Below are positions 7,344 through 14,957 of a DNA stretch of 64,000 nucleotides, piece after piece. The notes beneath the pieces were generated by a model, which had not been told where the DNA came from, did not search any database, and worked only from the letters and a program-made list of their open reading frames with translations. Made by a program: the position numbers and the translations under genes. Source of the DNA: Bradyrhizobium sp. CB2312 (GTDB lineage: Bacteria > Pseudomonadota > Alphaproteobacteria > Rhizobiales > Xanthobacteraceae); contig NZ_CP121668.1 in the NCBI RefSeq assembly GCF_029714425.1, forward strand, positions 2,439,501 through 2,503,500, in the 5' to 3' direction. The stretch's first letter is position 1. Every line of letters starts with the position of its first letter.

Positions 7344-9215
7344 CTATCCGGCGCCGAGCGCCACCGCGACGTTGTAGGTCACGAGGCTCGCGGCATAGGC
7401 CAGCACCAGCATGTAGGCGAAGGTCGCAGCCATCCACCCCCAGCTGCCGGTCTCGCGCCGGATCACGGCGAGCGTGGAGGCGCATTGCGGGGCGAAGATG
7501 TACCAGGCCAGCATCGACAGGGCGGTTGCGAGCGACCATTTCGTCGCCAGCACCTGGCCGATCTGCTCGGCCGCTTCCTTGCCGCCTTCGATCGCATAGA
7601 CGGTGCCGAGCGCCGCGACCGCGACCTCGCGCGCCGCCATGCCCGGGATCAGGGCGACCGCGATCTGCCAGTTGAAGCCGACAGGGGCGAGCAGCGGCTC
7701 CAGCGCCTTGCCGATGATGGCGGCAAGGCTGAAGTCGATCGCGGGCTCGGTGGCGCCAGCGGGCGGCTGCGGGAACGAGGCCAGGAACCAGATCAGCACC
7801 ATCATCGAGAAGATCGTGGTGCCGGCGCGTTGCAGGAACATCTTGGCGCGGGTGTAGATGCCGATCGCGATCGATTTCAGCCTGGGCATCTTGTAGTCCG
7901 GCAGCTCCAGCATGAACGGCGCCGGCGCGTAGTCGCGGATCATGAAGAACTTGATCACGAACGAGACGGCGAGCGCGCTGATGATGCCGGTGGCATAGAG
8001 GCCGAACATCACGAGGCCTTGCAGGTTGATGAAGTCCCAGACGTCCTTTGCCGGAATGAAGGCGGAGATGATCAGCGTGTAGACCGGAATGCGCGCCGAG
8101 CAGGTCATCAGCGGCGCGATCAGGATCGTGGTCAGCCGGTCGCGCTTGTTGTCGATCACGCGCGTCGCCATGATGCCGGGGATGGCGCAGGCAAAGCTCG
8201 ACAGCAGCGGAATGAAGGCGCGGCCGTGCAGCCCCGCGCCGCCCATGATGCGGTCCATCAGGAACGCGGCGCGCGCCATGTAGCCGAAATCTTCCAGCAG
8301 CAGGATAAACAGGAAGATGAGGATGATCTGCGGCAGGAACACGATCACGCTGCCGACGCCCGCGATCACGCCGTTCTGCAGGAAGCTCTGCAGCAGGCCG
8401 TCGGGCAGGGTGGCCTGCACGAACTCCCCGAGCGTGTCGAAGCCGGACTTGAGCAGGTCCATCGCCGGCTGCGCCCAGGCGAACACCGCCTGGAACATCA
8501 CGAACAGGATCAGCGCGAGCACGATCAGCCCGCCGACCGGATGCAACACCACGGCGTCGATCCGCGCGGTCCAGGTATCGGGCCTAGCAGGCAGGCTGAC
8601 GCAGTCGGCGATGATGCGGTCGGCCTCGCGCTGGGTGGCACGCAGCTCGGAGACGCTGAGCGCGCGCCAGCTGTTCTCGGCGGGCTCGGCCGAGAGCTTG
8701 GCCGAGATCTCGTCGGTCAGCGCCAGCAGGTCGGCGGTGCCGCCCTTGCGCACCGCGATCGAGGTGACCACGGGCACGCCGAGCTCCTTGGCGAGCCGTT
8801 CGACGTCGACGGTGATGCCGCGGCGGCTCGCGATGTCGAACATGTTGAGCACGAGGACCATCGGCCGTCCGGTGCGCTTCAGCTCCAGCAGCAGGCGGAT
8901 GGTCAGGCGCAGATTGGTGGAGTCGGCGACGCATAGCACGAGGTCGGGCACGATCTCGCCGGAGGCCTTGCCGAGCACGAAATCACGGGTGATCTCCTCG
9001 TCCGGGCTACGGCCGCGCAGCGAATAGGTGCCGGGCAGGTCGACCACGGAGACCTGGCGGCCCAAGGGCGTGACGAAGAAGCCTTCCTTACGCTCGACGG
9101 TGACACCCGGATAGTTCGCGACCTTCTGCCGGCTGCCGGTCAGCGCGTTGAACAGCGAGGTCTTGCCGCTGTTGGGCGTGCCGACCAGGGCGAGATGCAG
9201 CAGGGGTAATTCCAT
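7344..9215 (-). CDS. feoB: Ferrous iron transporter FeoB
   Basis: A 623-residue inner-membrane Fe(II) transporter. The N-terminal GTPase domain shows G1 (GTPNSGKTS, residues 12-20), G3 (DLPGTY, with SVVDLPG) and G4 (NMFD). The C-terminal part has the multi-helix permease with two gate regions; the LSSFACAIPGIMATR and MTCSARIPVY segments carry the conserved cysteines. It is shorter than E. coli FeoB (773 residues), mainly at the C-terminus, as in many alphaproteobacteria. It follows feoA by 23 bp, so feoAB is one operon, with an Irr-like box upstream of feoA. Confidence 0.95.
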   Translation of the reverse strand: MELPLLHLALVGTPNSGKTSLFNALTGSRQKVANYPGVTVERKEGFFVTPLGRQVSVVDLPGTYSLRGRSPDEEITRDFVLGKASGEIVPDLVLCVADSTNLRLTIRLLLELKRTGRPMVLVLNMFDIASRRGITVDVERLAKELGVPVVTSIAVRKGGTADLLALTDEISAKLSAEPAENSWRALSVSELRATQREADRIIADCVSLPARPDTWTARIDAVVLHPVGGLIVLALILFVMFQAVFAWAQPAMDLLKSGFDTLGEFVQATLPDGLLQSFLQNGVIAGVGSVIVFLPQIILIFLFILLLEDFGYMARAAFLMDRIMGGAGLHGRAFIPLLSSFACAIPGIMATRVIDNKRDRLTTILIAPLMTCSARIPVYTLIISAFIPAKDVWDFINLQGLVMFGLYATGIISALAVSFVIKFFMIRDYAPAPFMLELPDYKMPRLKSIAIGIYTRAKMFLQRAGTTIFSMMVLIWFLASFPQPPAGATEPAIDFSLAAIIGKALEPLLAPVGFNWQIAVALIPGMAAREVAVAALGTVYAIEGGKEAAEQIGQVLATKWSLATALSMLAWYIFAPQCASTLAVIRRETGSWGWMAATFAYMLVLAYAASLVTYNVAVALGAG

Positions 9216-9238
9216 GGGAGCAGATATCCGGTCGCTGC

Positions 9239-9514
9239 TTACGCGACGATGATGGCCATGGCTTCGCGACGGCGCACCGCGATCGTGATGTTGTCGACCC
9301 GTACGGCGATCGGATCGCGCCCGACCAGCCCCTCGTGCAGGACCTCGACCCGGGCGCCCTCGACGAAGCCGAGCTCGATCAGCCGGCTCTCCAGCTCGAT
9401 GTCCGAGAGAGCCGAGCCTGCGTCCTTGGCGGAGAGGTGCTGGATGACGCCGGTATAGCCGCGCTGGGCCAGGCCCAGCGGCATCTCGCGGCGCGTATCA
9501 TGGGTGTCGGTCAT
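9239..9514 (-). CDS. feoA: FeoA ferrous iron transport accessory protein
   Basis: A small SH3-like FeoA protein of about 91 residues. The core is LAQRGYTGVIQHLSAKD, then SRLIELGFVEGARVEVLHEG, then DPIAVRVDNITIAVRRREA, which matches FeoA throughout. It is thought to interact with the FeoB GTPase at the inner membrane. The ATG at 9514 was preferred; a TTG at 9529 (starting MKIQG if used) would add five residues, and neither has a strong ribosome site. It is first in the feoAB operon. Confidence 0.9.
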   Translation of the reverse strand: MTDTHDTRREMPLGLAQRGYTGVIQHLSAKDAGSALSDIELESRLIELGFVEGARVEVLHEGLVGRDPIAVRVDNITIAVRRREAMAIIVA

Positions 9515-9573
9515 GCCCTGTATTTTCAACGCAGGGCATTGAGGTCAAGCGCGCTTGCCCACGGAAGCTGCAC

Positions 9574-9590
9574 CTTAGAGTGATTTTAAA
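9574..9590 (-). promoter_or_regulatory. Irr-type (ICE-like) operator upstream of feoAB
   Basis: Read on the minus strand, the site is TTTAAAATCACTCTAAG. Compared with the rhizobial iron-control element TTTAGAA-N3-TTCTAAA (consensus from memory), it matches 6 of 7 bases in the left arm and 5 of 7 in the right. It is enclosed by a CTGCAC/GTGCAG inverted repeat (9568-9596) and lies about 60 bp before feoA. This fits repression or activation by Irr according to iron or haem status. The assignment is by eye. Confidence 0.5.
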
Positions 9591-9628
9591 GTGCAGATCA
9601 CGAAGGCGTGGGGAAAGGAGCCTCGGCC

Positions 9629-9883
9629 CTACTGCGCCGGGACCTTGTCCGCCTGGATGGCGGCCATGGCGCGGCTCTTGAAGTAGTCGAGCACGAACAG
9701 GCGGATCGCCGAGGACAGGTTGCCCTGCTGGCGGGCGCCGTCGATTTCGCCGACGAGCTCGGACAGGGTCATGTTGCGCAGGCCCGAGATCTCCTTCATG
9801 CCGTTCCAGAACGCCTCTTCCAGGCTGACGCTGGTCTTGTGGCCGGCGACCACGATCGACCGTTTCACGACGGGCGACTTCAT
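9629..9883 (-). CDS. Ribbon-helix-helix domain protein
   Basis: An 84-residue protein of the RHH_4 type, starting MKSPVVKRSIVVAGHKTSVS. The first strand (KRSIVVAGHKTSVSLE) and the helices EAFWNGMKEISGLRNMTLSELVGEIDG and LSSAIRLFVLDYFKSR make up the ribbon-helix-helix fold, which binds DNA as a dimer. Proteins of this type in alphaproteobacteria are small predicted regulators with unknown targets. The ATG overlaps the stop of the DUF4169 gene at 9880 by 4 nt, so they are translationally coupled. Confidence 0.8.
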   Translation of the reverse strand: MKSPVVKRSIVVAGHKTSVSLEEAFWNGMKEISGLRNMTLSELVGEIDGARQQGNLSSAIRLFVLDYFKSRAMAAIQADKVPAQ

Positions 9884-10068
9884 GGCTGCTCCTCGCGATC
9901 GATCTGATGCCGGTCCAGATCCGCCTTCGCCTTGTCCGCGCGCGTCTCCTCCGCCGACCGCTCCGCCTTCGTGCGGCCGAACTTCGCCCGGTTGGCGTCC
10001 GCCTGCTTCGCCGAGGCTTCCCGCTCGGCGCGCTTCCTGAAACGATTCAGGTTGATGACGTTCCCCAT
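9880..10068 (-). CDS. DUF4169 family protein
   Basis: A 62-residue, highly charged protein (MGNVINLNRFRKRAERE at the N-terminus, FGRTKAERSAEE in the middle, then LDRHQID). This is the DUF4169 pattern: an N-terminal NLNRFRK segment, a long Ala/Lys/Glu helix with FGRTKAE, and a short tail. Function is unknown. It is translationally coupled (4-nt overlap) with the downstream RHH gene, and the pair is probably conserved, which suggests that the charged peptide partners the DNA-binding protein. Confidence 0.75.
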   Translation of the reverse strand: MGNVINLNRFRKRAEREASAKQADANRAKFGRTKAERSAEETRADKAKADLDRHQIDREEQP

Positions 10069-10343
10069 GCCGCGTCTCCATCATCCGATCCTCATCAGGC
10101 AGGATGAAACATTCAGAAACAGGGTGGCGCGCTGCGCCCCGTAAGACTTGATCTTCATTCGCTCATCCTCGTCAATCGGCCCTTCGGGCCATCAAACGAT
10201 GAATTTCGCCCGTCAAGGCATACGGCGGCGTAACACGCCGCTCGGCCATTTCATTGACGGTAATCAAATCCCGCCTCTAAAGCCGCATATTTCTGAGCGC
10301 CGAGTGCCCGTATCATTACGGATGACTATCGGAATTCGGAATT

Positions 10344-11768
10344 TTATCCCGGGCTGGTCATCTTTTCGGGGCGCACCAGGCGGTCGAACTCGTCCGCCGA
10401 GACGAAGCCGAGCCGCAGCGCCTCCTCCTTCAGCGTGGTGCCGTTGGCATGCGCCGTCTTGGCCACCTTGGCGGCGTTGTCGTAGCCGATCTTCGGGGCC
10501 AGCGCCGTGACCAGCATCAGCGAGCGCTGCATCAGCTCCCTGATGCGCTTTTCGTCGGCGCGGATGCCGCTGACGCAATGCTCGGTGAAGGAGCGCGCCG
10601 CATCCGCCATCAGGCGGATCGAGTGCAGCATGTTGTAGGCCAGCACCGGCTTGTAGACGTTGAGCTCGAAATGGCCCTGGCTGCCGGCGACCGTGATGGC
10701 GGTGTGATTGCCGAACACCTGGCAGCACACCATGGTCATCGCCTCGCACTGCGTCGGGTTGACCTTGCCCGGCATGATCGAGGAGCCCGGCTCGTTTTCC
10801 GGCAGGATCAATTCGCCGAGCCCCGAGCGCGGGCCGGATCCGAGCAGGCGGATGTCGTTGGCGATCTTGAACAGGCCGGTCGCGACGGAATTGATGGCGC
10901 CGTGCGCCAATACATAGGCGTCGTTCGAGGCCAGCGCCTCGAATTTGTTGGCGGCGCTGGTGAAGGGGAGCTTCGTAATCCCGGTAACGTGCTTTGCGAA
11001 GAGCTTTGCAAAGCGCGGTTTCGAGTTGAGGCCGGTGCCGACGGCTGTGCCGCCCTGCGCCAGCGGATAGAGGTCCTTCACCGCGACCTTCAGTCGCGCG
11101 ATGCCGCTCTCGACCTGCGCGGCATAGCCGGAGAATTCCTGGCCGAGCGTCAGCGGCGTCGCATCCTGGGTATGGGTGCGGCCGATCTTGACGATCTTGC
11201 CGAACTCTTTCTCCTTCTTGCGGAGTGCCCCGAGCAGCTCACCGAGGGCAGGAACGAGGTCGGCGTTGATGCGGCGCGCCGCCGCGATGTGCATCGCGGT
11301 CGGGAAGGAGTCGTTTGACGACTGGCTCATGTTGACGTGGTCGTTGGGATGCACCGGCTTCTTGGCGCCGAGCTCGCCGCCGAGCAGCTCGTTGGCGCGG
11401 TTGGCGATCACCTCGTTGAGGTTCATGTTGCTCTGGGTGCCCGACCCGGTCTGCCACACAACAAGCGGGAAATGGTCGTCCAGCTTGCCCTCGATCACCT
11501 CGCGCGCGGCGCGGATGATGGCATTGGCCCGGCGCTCGTCGAGCAGGCCGAGCTCGAGGTTGGACTGCGCCGCGGCGAGCTTGACGATGCCGAGCGCGTG
11601 CACGAGCGCGATCGGCATGCGATCGGTGCCGATGCGGAAATTCTGGCGCGAGCGCTCGGTCTGTGCCCCCCAATAGCGATCGGCGGGGACCTCGATCGGA
11701 CCGAAGCTGTCGGTCTCGGTGCGGGTTGCGGCGTTGCGTGCGGGGCGGGTCGTCTTGGCCATGAGCAT
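10344..11768 (-). CDS. fumC: Fumarate hydratase class II
   Basis: A fumarase C of 474 residues (fumarate to malate, TCA cycle, cytoplasmic homotetramer, no Fe-S cluster). The superfamily signature [10 protein letters not shown] is present, as are the active-site region [18 protein letters not shown] and the [19 protein letters not shown] segment with its histidines. Three ATGs lie close together (11774, 11768, 11762). The one at 11768 has AGGA five bases upstream and was chosen. The gene is monocistronic, with a 275-bp gap to the DUF4169 gene. Confidence 0.95.
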   Translation of the reverse strand: MLMAKTTRPARNAATRTETDSFGPIEVPADRYWGAQTERSRQNFRIGTDRMPIALVHALGIVKLAAAQSNLELGLLDERRANAIIRAAREVIEGKLDDHFPLVVWQTGSGTQSNMNLNEVIANRANELLGGELGAKKPVHPNDHVNMSQSSNDSFPTAMHIAAARRINADLVPALGELLGALRKKEKEFGKIVKIGRTHTQDATPLTLGQEFSGYAAQVESGIARLKVAVKDLYPLAQGGTAVGTGLNSKPRFAKLFAKHVTGITKLPFTSAANKFEALASNDAYVLAHGAINSVATGLFKIANDIRLLGSGPRSGLGELILPENEPGSSIMPGKVNPTQCEAMTMVCCQVFGNHTAITVAGSQGHFELNVYKPVLAYNMLHSIRLMADAARSFTEHCVSGIRADEKRIRELMQRSLMLVTALAPKIGYDNAAKVAKTAHANGTTLKEEALRLGFVSADEFDRLVRPEKMTSPG

Positions 11769-11863
11769 ATCCATCCTGTCGCGCGAAACGCCGCGCGGCC
11801 TTCCGATATGCTTCTCTATATAGACAGTTTGGGCGAACGCGACGGCCGCGCGCGCACCCTAGA

Positions 11864-12382
11864 TCATTTCTTGCGGAAACGATCGAGCCGCACGACCTCG
11901 GCGCCGCCCTGGCTCGGCGGGGTCGGCTCATCCGCGGCTTCCGCGTTCTCGACGGCAGGCGCGGGCACCGACACGGCGGAAGGAGCGGGGGCTGCCGGCA
12001 ATGTTTCCGGCGCGACCTCGGCAACGTCGGAGGTGTCGAACTGCAGGCCGAACTTCACCGACGGATCGAGGAAGCTCTTGATGGCGCTGAACGGCACCAC
12101 CAGCCGCTCCGGAATGCCGCCGAAGGACAGGCCGACCTCGAAACGGTCCTCGAGCACGGTCAGGTCCCAGAACTGGTGCTGGAGGATGATCGTCATCTCT
12201 TCCGGATATTGCGCAAGCAGCCGCGACGACAGCTTCACGCCCTCGGCCTTCGACACGAAGGTGATGAAGAAATGGTGCTCGCCCGGCAGGCCATGGGCGG
12301 CGGCATCGGTCAGCACCTTCCGCAGCACGCCGCGCAGCGCGTCGCGGGCCAGCACATCGTATCGGATATGATCGGTCGCCAT
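11864..12382 (-). CDS. sspB: SspB-type ClpXP adaptor protein
   Basis: A 172-residue protein of the alphaproteobacterial SspB family. The N-terminal two thirds form the substrate-binding domain (IRYDVLARDALRGVLRKVL; HFFITFVSKAEGVKLSSRLL; YPEEMTIILQHQFWDLTV; FSVGLSFGG-like strand; RLVVPFSAIKSFLDPSVKF). A Pro/Ala linker follows, then a short basic end (VVRLDRFRKK) that fits the ClpX-binding peptide. SspB tethers ssrA-tagged proteins to ClpXP. The tmRNA gene that makes the tag lies immediately upstream on the same strand. I started at 12382 because the MATDHIRYD core begins there. Confidence 0.85.
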   Translation of the reverse strand: MATDHIRYDVLARDALRGVLRKVLTDAAAHGLPGEHHFFITFVSKAEGVKLSSRLLAQYPEEMTIILQHQFWDLTVLEDRFEVGLSFGGIPERLVVPFSAIKSFLDPSVKFGLQFDTSDVAEVAPETLPAAPAPSAVSVPAPAVENAEAADEPTPPSQGGAEVVRLDRFRKK

Positions 12383-12497
12383 GGTGGTCCTGTTGCATCC
12401 CCGGAGCCAGACCCCGCCGGCCCGACTCGCCAAGCCGCAATAGTACCGCGCCTGACGGGTCAGCAGGAGTCCCCGCCGGAGAGGAAATCAAAGAGTA

Positions 12498-12826
12498 AAG
12501 TGGAGGCTTCTGTTGCCAGGTGCCTCCGAACCCCGCCTAGCGGAGCTTAACCCGCTAGGACTTTAGAGTGGTCTTTCAAACTGCGTTACGCAGCCTGAGC
12601 AACCGGAGCAAAGTTGTCGTTGGCAACTATTGCAGTAGCCCGATAACGGCGGAACAATACCGGGAAAAAGCACGCCCTTTACGCCCTCGTCGATCCTATT
12701 TCGCCCCCGCCAAAGCCCGCTCTGGCAACAGCCCAAGGGTGGGCTTTGGTGGAGGCGCCGGGTACCGCCCCCGGGTCCGAATGGTTTATTACGACGACCG
12801 TTTATTTCCATAGCCGGCGAACCGGC
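12498..12826 (-). ncRNA. ssrA: Two-piece (circularly permuted) tmRNA
   Basis: On the minus strand the acceptor piece comes first and ends CGCCTCC-A-CCA (12757-12747, CCA encoded). A removable linker follows (12746-12709) whose ends pair (CCAAAGCCC with GGGCTTTGG). The coding piece begins GGGGGCG (12708-12702), which pairs with CGCCTCC to make the acceptor stem, and has GGATCGACGAG nearby. The tag reading frame at 12624-12589 encodes ANDNFAPVAQAA followed by TAA (12588-12586). The coding piece probably ends at the GGAGGC/GCCTCC hairpin near 12500. A TATATT-like -10 lies at about 12833-12838. The ends are approximate. It rescues stalled ribosomes and tags the peptides for ClpXP. Confidence 0.9.
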
Positions 12827-12960
12827 ACCCCCAATATAGGGGGCAAAGGTTTCAAAAAACAGAGGTTTCGAGCGGCGATCGCGCGGTTCCCTTTGGATAG
12901 GTTCCGGAAGGTCCGCCTATCACCTTGGCCGCGCCGCTGCGCCCGTTCTAAGCTCCTGAC

Positions 12961-13566
12961 ATGCCCCCGGATTCCGTACCGGCCGTTCAAGAGCCGGATA
13001 TCCCCGTCGCCCACGCCCCGCCGCCCGGCTTGCTGGCGCTGTTCCTGGCCTTCGCCCGGATGTCGCTGGCCGGTTTCGGCGGGGTCTTGGTGTTCGCCCG
13101 GCACGCCATCGTCGATCAGCACCGCTGGATGACGGCGGACGAGTTCAACGAGACTTTTGCGCTCTGCCATTTCCTGCCCGGGCCCAACATCGTCAATCTG
13201 TCGATGGTGTTCGGCTCGCGGCTGCGCGGGATCGCCGGCGGCATTGCCGCCTTCAGCGGGCTGTTGCTGCCGCCGACACTGATCATGACCGTGCTCGCGA
13301 TCATCTATGCCCGGTTCGGCGACGTCGAGGTGCTGCGCCGAATCCTCGCCGGGATTTCCTGCTCCGCGGTCGGCCTCCTGATCGCGGTGGTCTTCCGCAT
13401 GATGACGCCGCTGCTGAAGCGGATGGATGTCGTGGTGCTCCTCCTGATGCTCGGCGTGTTCGTCGCCATCGGCGTGCTCCGCCTGCCGCTCCAGGCGGTG
13501 CTGCTGGTCGCGATCCCCGTCAGCATCGGCGTCACATATCTGATGCGGCGGAAGGTAGCAGCATGA
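12961..13566 (+). CDS. Chromate transporter, first half (CHR family)
   Basis: A 201-residue membrane protein with a single CHR domain. Diagnostic segments are FARMSLAGFGGVLVFARHAIVD, HRWMTADEFNETFALCHFLPGPNIVNLS and the following hydrophobic helices. It belongs to the short-chain CHR proteins that act as pairs, the two genes together matching one long ChrA. The next gene overlaps it by 4 nt (ATGA). The family exports chromate or related anions; the true substrate here is not shown by sequence. The ribosome site before 12961 is weak. Confidence 0.88.
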   Translation: MPPDSVPAVQEPDIPVAHAPPPGLLALFLAFARMSLAGFGGVLVFARHAIVDQHRWMTADEFNETFALCHFLPGPNIVNLSMVFGSRLRGIAGGIAAFSGLLLPPTLIMTVLAIIYARFGDVEVLRRILAGISCSAVGLLIAVVFRMMTPLLKRMDVVVLLLMLGVFVAIGVLRLPLQAVLLVAIPVSIGVTYLMRRKVAA

Positions 13567-14093
13567 CCAACGAAAACCCGATCTGGGCGCTGATCTCCAC
13601 CTTTGGTCTAATGTCGCTGTTTGCGGTCGGCGGCGCCGCGGCGGCGGTGCCGGAGATGCACCGCATCGCGGTCGACGTGCATCACTGGATGACCGAGAAA
13701 CAGTTCACGGATGCCTTTGCGATCGCGCAGCTCTCGCCAGGTCCGAACGTGCTTATCGTCACGTTAATCGGCTATGCCGTTGCCGGCATTCCCGGGGCCT
13801 TGGCGGCGACGCTGGCGATGTGCCTGCCGACCGCGTTGCTTGCCTATTATGTCAGCGGTCTGCTGAGCCGGCCCAGCCAGTCGCGCTGGCCCGGCCTGAT
13901 CCAGGCTGCACTGGTTCCGCTGTCGATCGGATTGATGGCAGCGAGCGCCCTGATCCTGGCCCAGTCGACCGATCGCACGCTTGTTGCACTGCTTCTGACC
14001 GCGATGGTTGCGGTGATCGCGTCGGTCTCGCGCATCAACCCGCTCTGGCTCCTGCTCGCCGGAGGAGCGTTGGGTTTTGCTGGCATTGTGTGA
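13563..14093 (+). CDS. Chromate transporter, second half (CHR family)
   Basis: A 176-residue single-CHR-domain protein, partner of the preceding gene. It repeats the family pattern (LMSLFAVGGAAAAVPEMHRIAVD, HHWMTEKQFTDAFAIAQLSPGPNVLIVTL) with the PGPN motif and about five or six helices. The ATG lies within the upstream stop (4-nt overlap), so a balanced heterodimer is likely. The two halves are in antiparallel topology in characterised short-chain systems. Confidence 0.88.
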   Translation: MTNENPIWALISTFGLMSLFAVGGAAAAVPEMHRIAVDVHHWMTEKQFTDAFAIAQLSPGPNVLIVTLIGYAVAGIPGALAATLAMCLPTALLAYYVSGLLSRPSQSRWPGLIQAALVPLSIGLMAASALILAQSTDRTLVALLLTAMVAVIASVSRINPLWLLLAGGALGFAGIV

Positions 14094-14188
14094 TGAAAAT
14101 CGCTAGGCAGTGATGCGGCCCGGGGATCCCTTTCCAGCCGATTTAGAACAACAGTGCTCGTGACTTACGGGTCGCGGAGGAGACATGC

Positions 14189-14950
14189 ATGGCCGATACG
14201 ATGGGCCACTCGGCGACAGCCACCCGAAACACCGCGGTGGCGCTCGGCTTTTGTCTGCTGGCGCTTGCGCCGCAGATTTTCGAATTCATCTGGTCGATCG
14301 GGACGATCTTCGGCTGGGGTGCGGGACGTGGCCCGGCCACCGTGCTGATCAGCCACGCCACCGCGCTGGTGGCGGGTGCGCCCGCAGCCCTGATCGCAGC
14401 GGCCGGCGGTGAGACCAAGAAGGCGTCCTCCGATGTGCTGCTGGCGCTGATCTATTCCTATCCGATCTTCGCGGTGGCGATCGTCACGCTGTTCATGACC
14501 ATCCGCTCGGCGCAGGACTATGTCGGCGGCGTCATTCTGATGGCGGTCGCCCTGTTTGCGCTGTGGGCTTCGAGCGATTTGCAGGGCATGCGCGGTTTCT
14601 CCTTCGGCGCAGGCACCGCGCCGCGGATGTTCGGCGGGCTTCTGGTCGCGCTGTCCGCCGGCATCGCCCTGACCGGCCTTCTGACCGACGGGCCGGGAAT
14701 GTCCCATTATTCCTGGCGCGGGCCGCTGTTCGTGATGGTTGCGATCCTGTTCTTCGCGCTCTCGATCCGCCCGCTCGGCCTCGTCGTCACGGCCTTCGCA
14801 AGCTTCATGATCGCCGCAACCGGGTCGCATGAGACGCGGTGGCTGGAGGCCGCCATCGTCGGCGCCTGCCTGACGCTCGGCTGCGCGATCCTATTCCCCT
14901 ACGTGCTCGGCCTGCCGATGCCGATGTTTCCGCGTTTCCTGATCCAGTGA
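14189..14950 (+). CDS. Tripartite tricarboxylate transporter, TctB-like small membrane subunit
   Basis: A 253-residue protein with six to seven hydrophobic helices, immediately before tctA (7 nt between stop and start). TctB subunits are poorly conserved, so the call rests on size (this one is longer than the usual about 150-180 residues), topology and position. The C-terminal half (GLLVALSAGIALTGLLTDG; FFALSIRPLGLVVTAFASFM; GCAILFPYVLGLPMPMFP) matches TctB best; the FPYVLGLPMP end is typical. GGAGGAGA precedes the ATG. Confidence 0.8.
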   Translation: MADTMGHSATATRNTAVALGFCLLALAPQIFEFIWSIGTIFGWGAGRGPATVLISHATALVAGAPAALIAAAGGETKKASSDVLLALIYSYPIFAVAIVTLFMTIRSAQDYVGGVILMAVALFALWASSDLQGMRGFSFGAGTAPRMFGGLLVALSAGIALTGLLTDGPGMSHYSWRGPLFVMVAILFFALSIRPLGLVVTAFASFMIAATGSHETRWLEAAIVGACLTLGCAILFPYVLGLPMPMFPRFLIQ

Positions 14951-14957
14951 GGGCGTG

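Noticed and set aside
10148..10510. 120-codon plus-strand frame between the DUF4169 gene and fumC
   Set aside because: Its second half is antisense of fumC, and there is no ribosome site. The gap 10069-10343 holds only a small hairpin (10225-10241).
12746..13132. Plus-strand frame beginning MVEAPGTAPGSEW
   Set aside because: It overlaps the minus-strand tmRNA acceptor piece; the apparent conservation of such a peptide in other genomes is due to conservation of the RNA.
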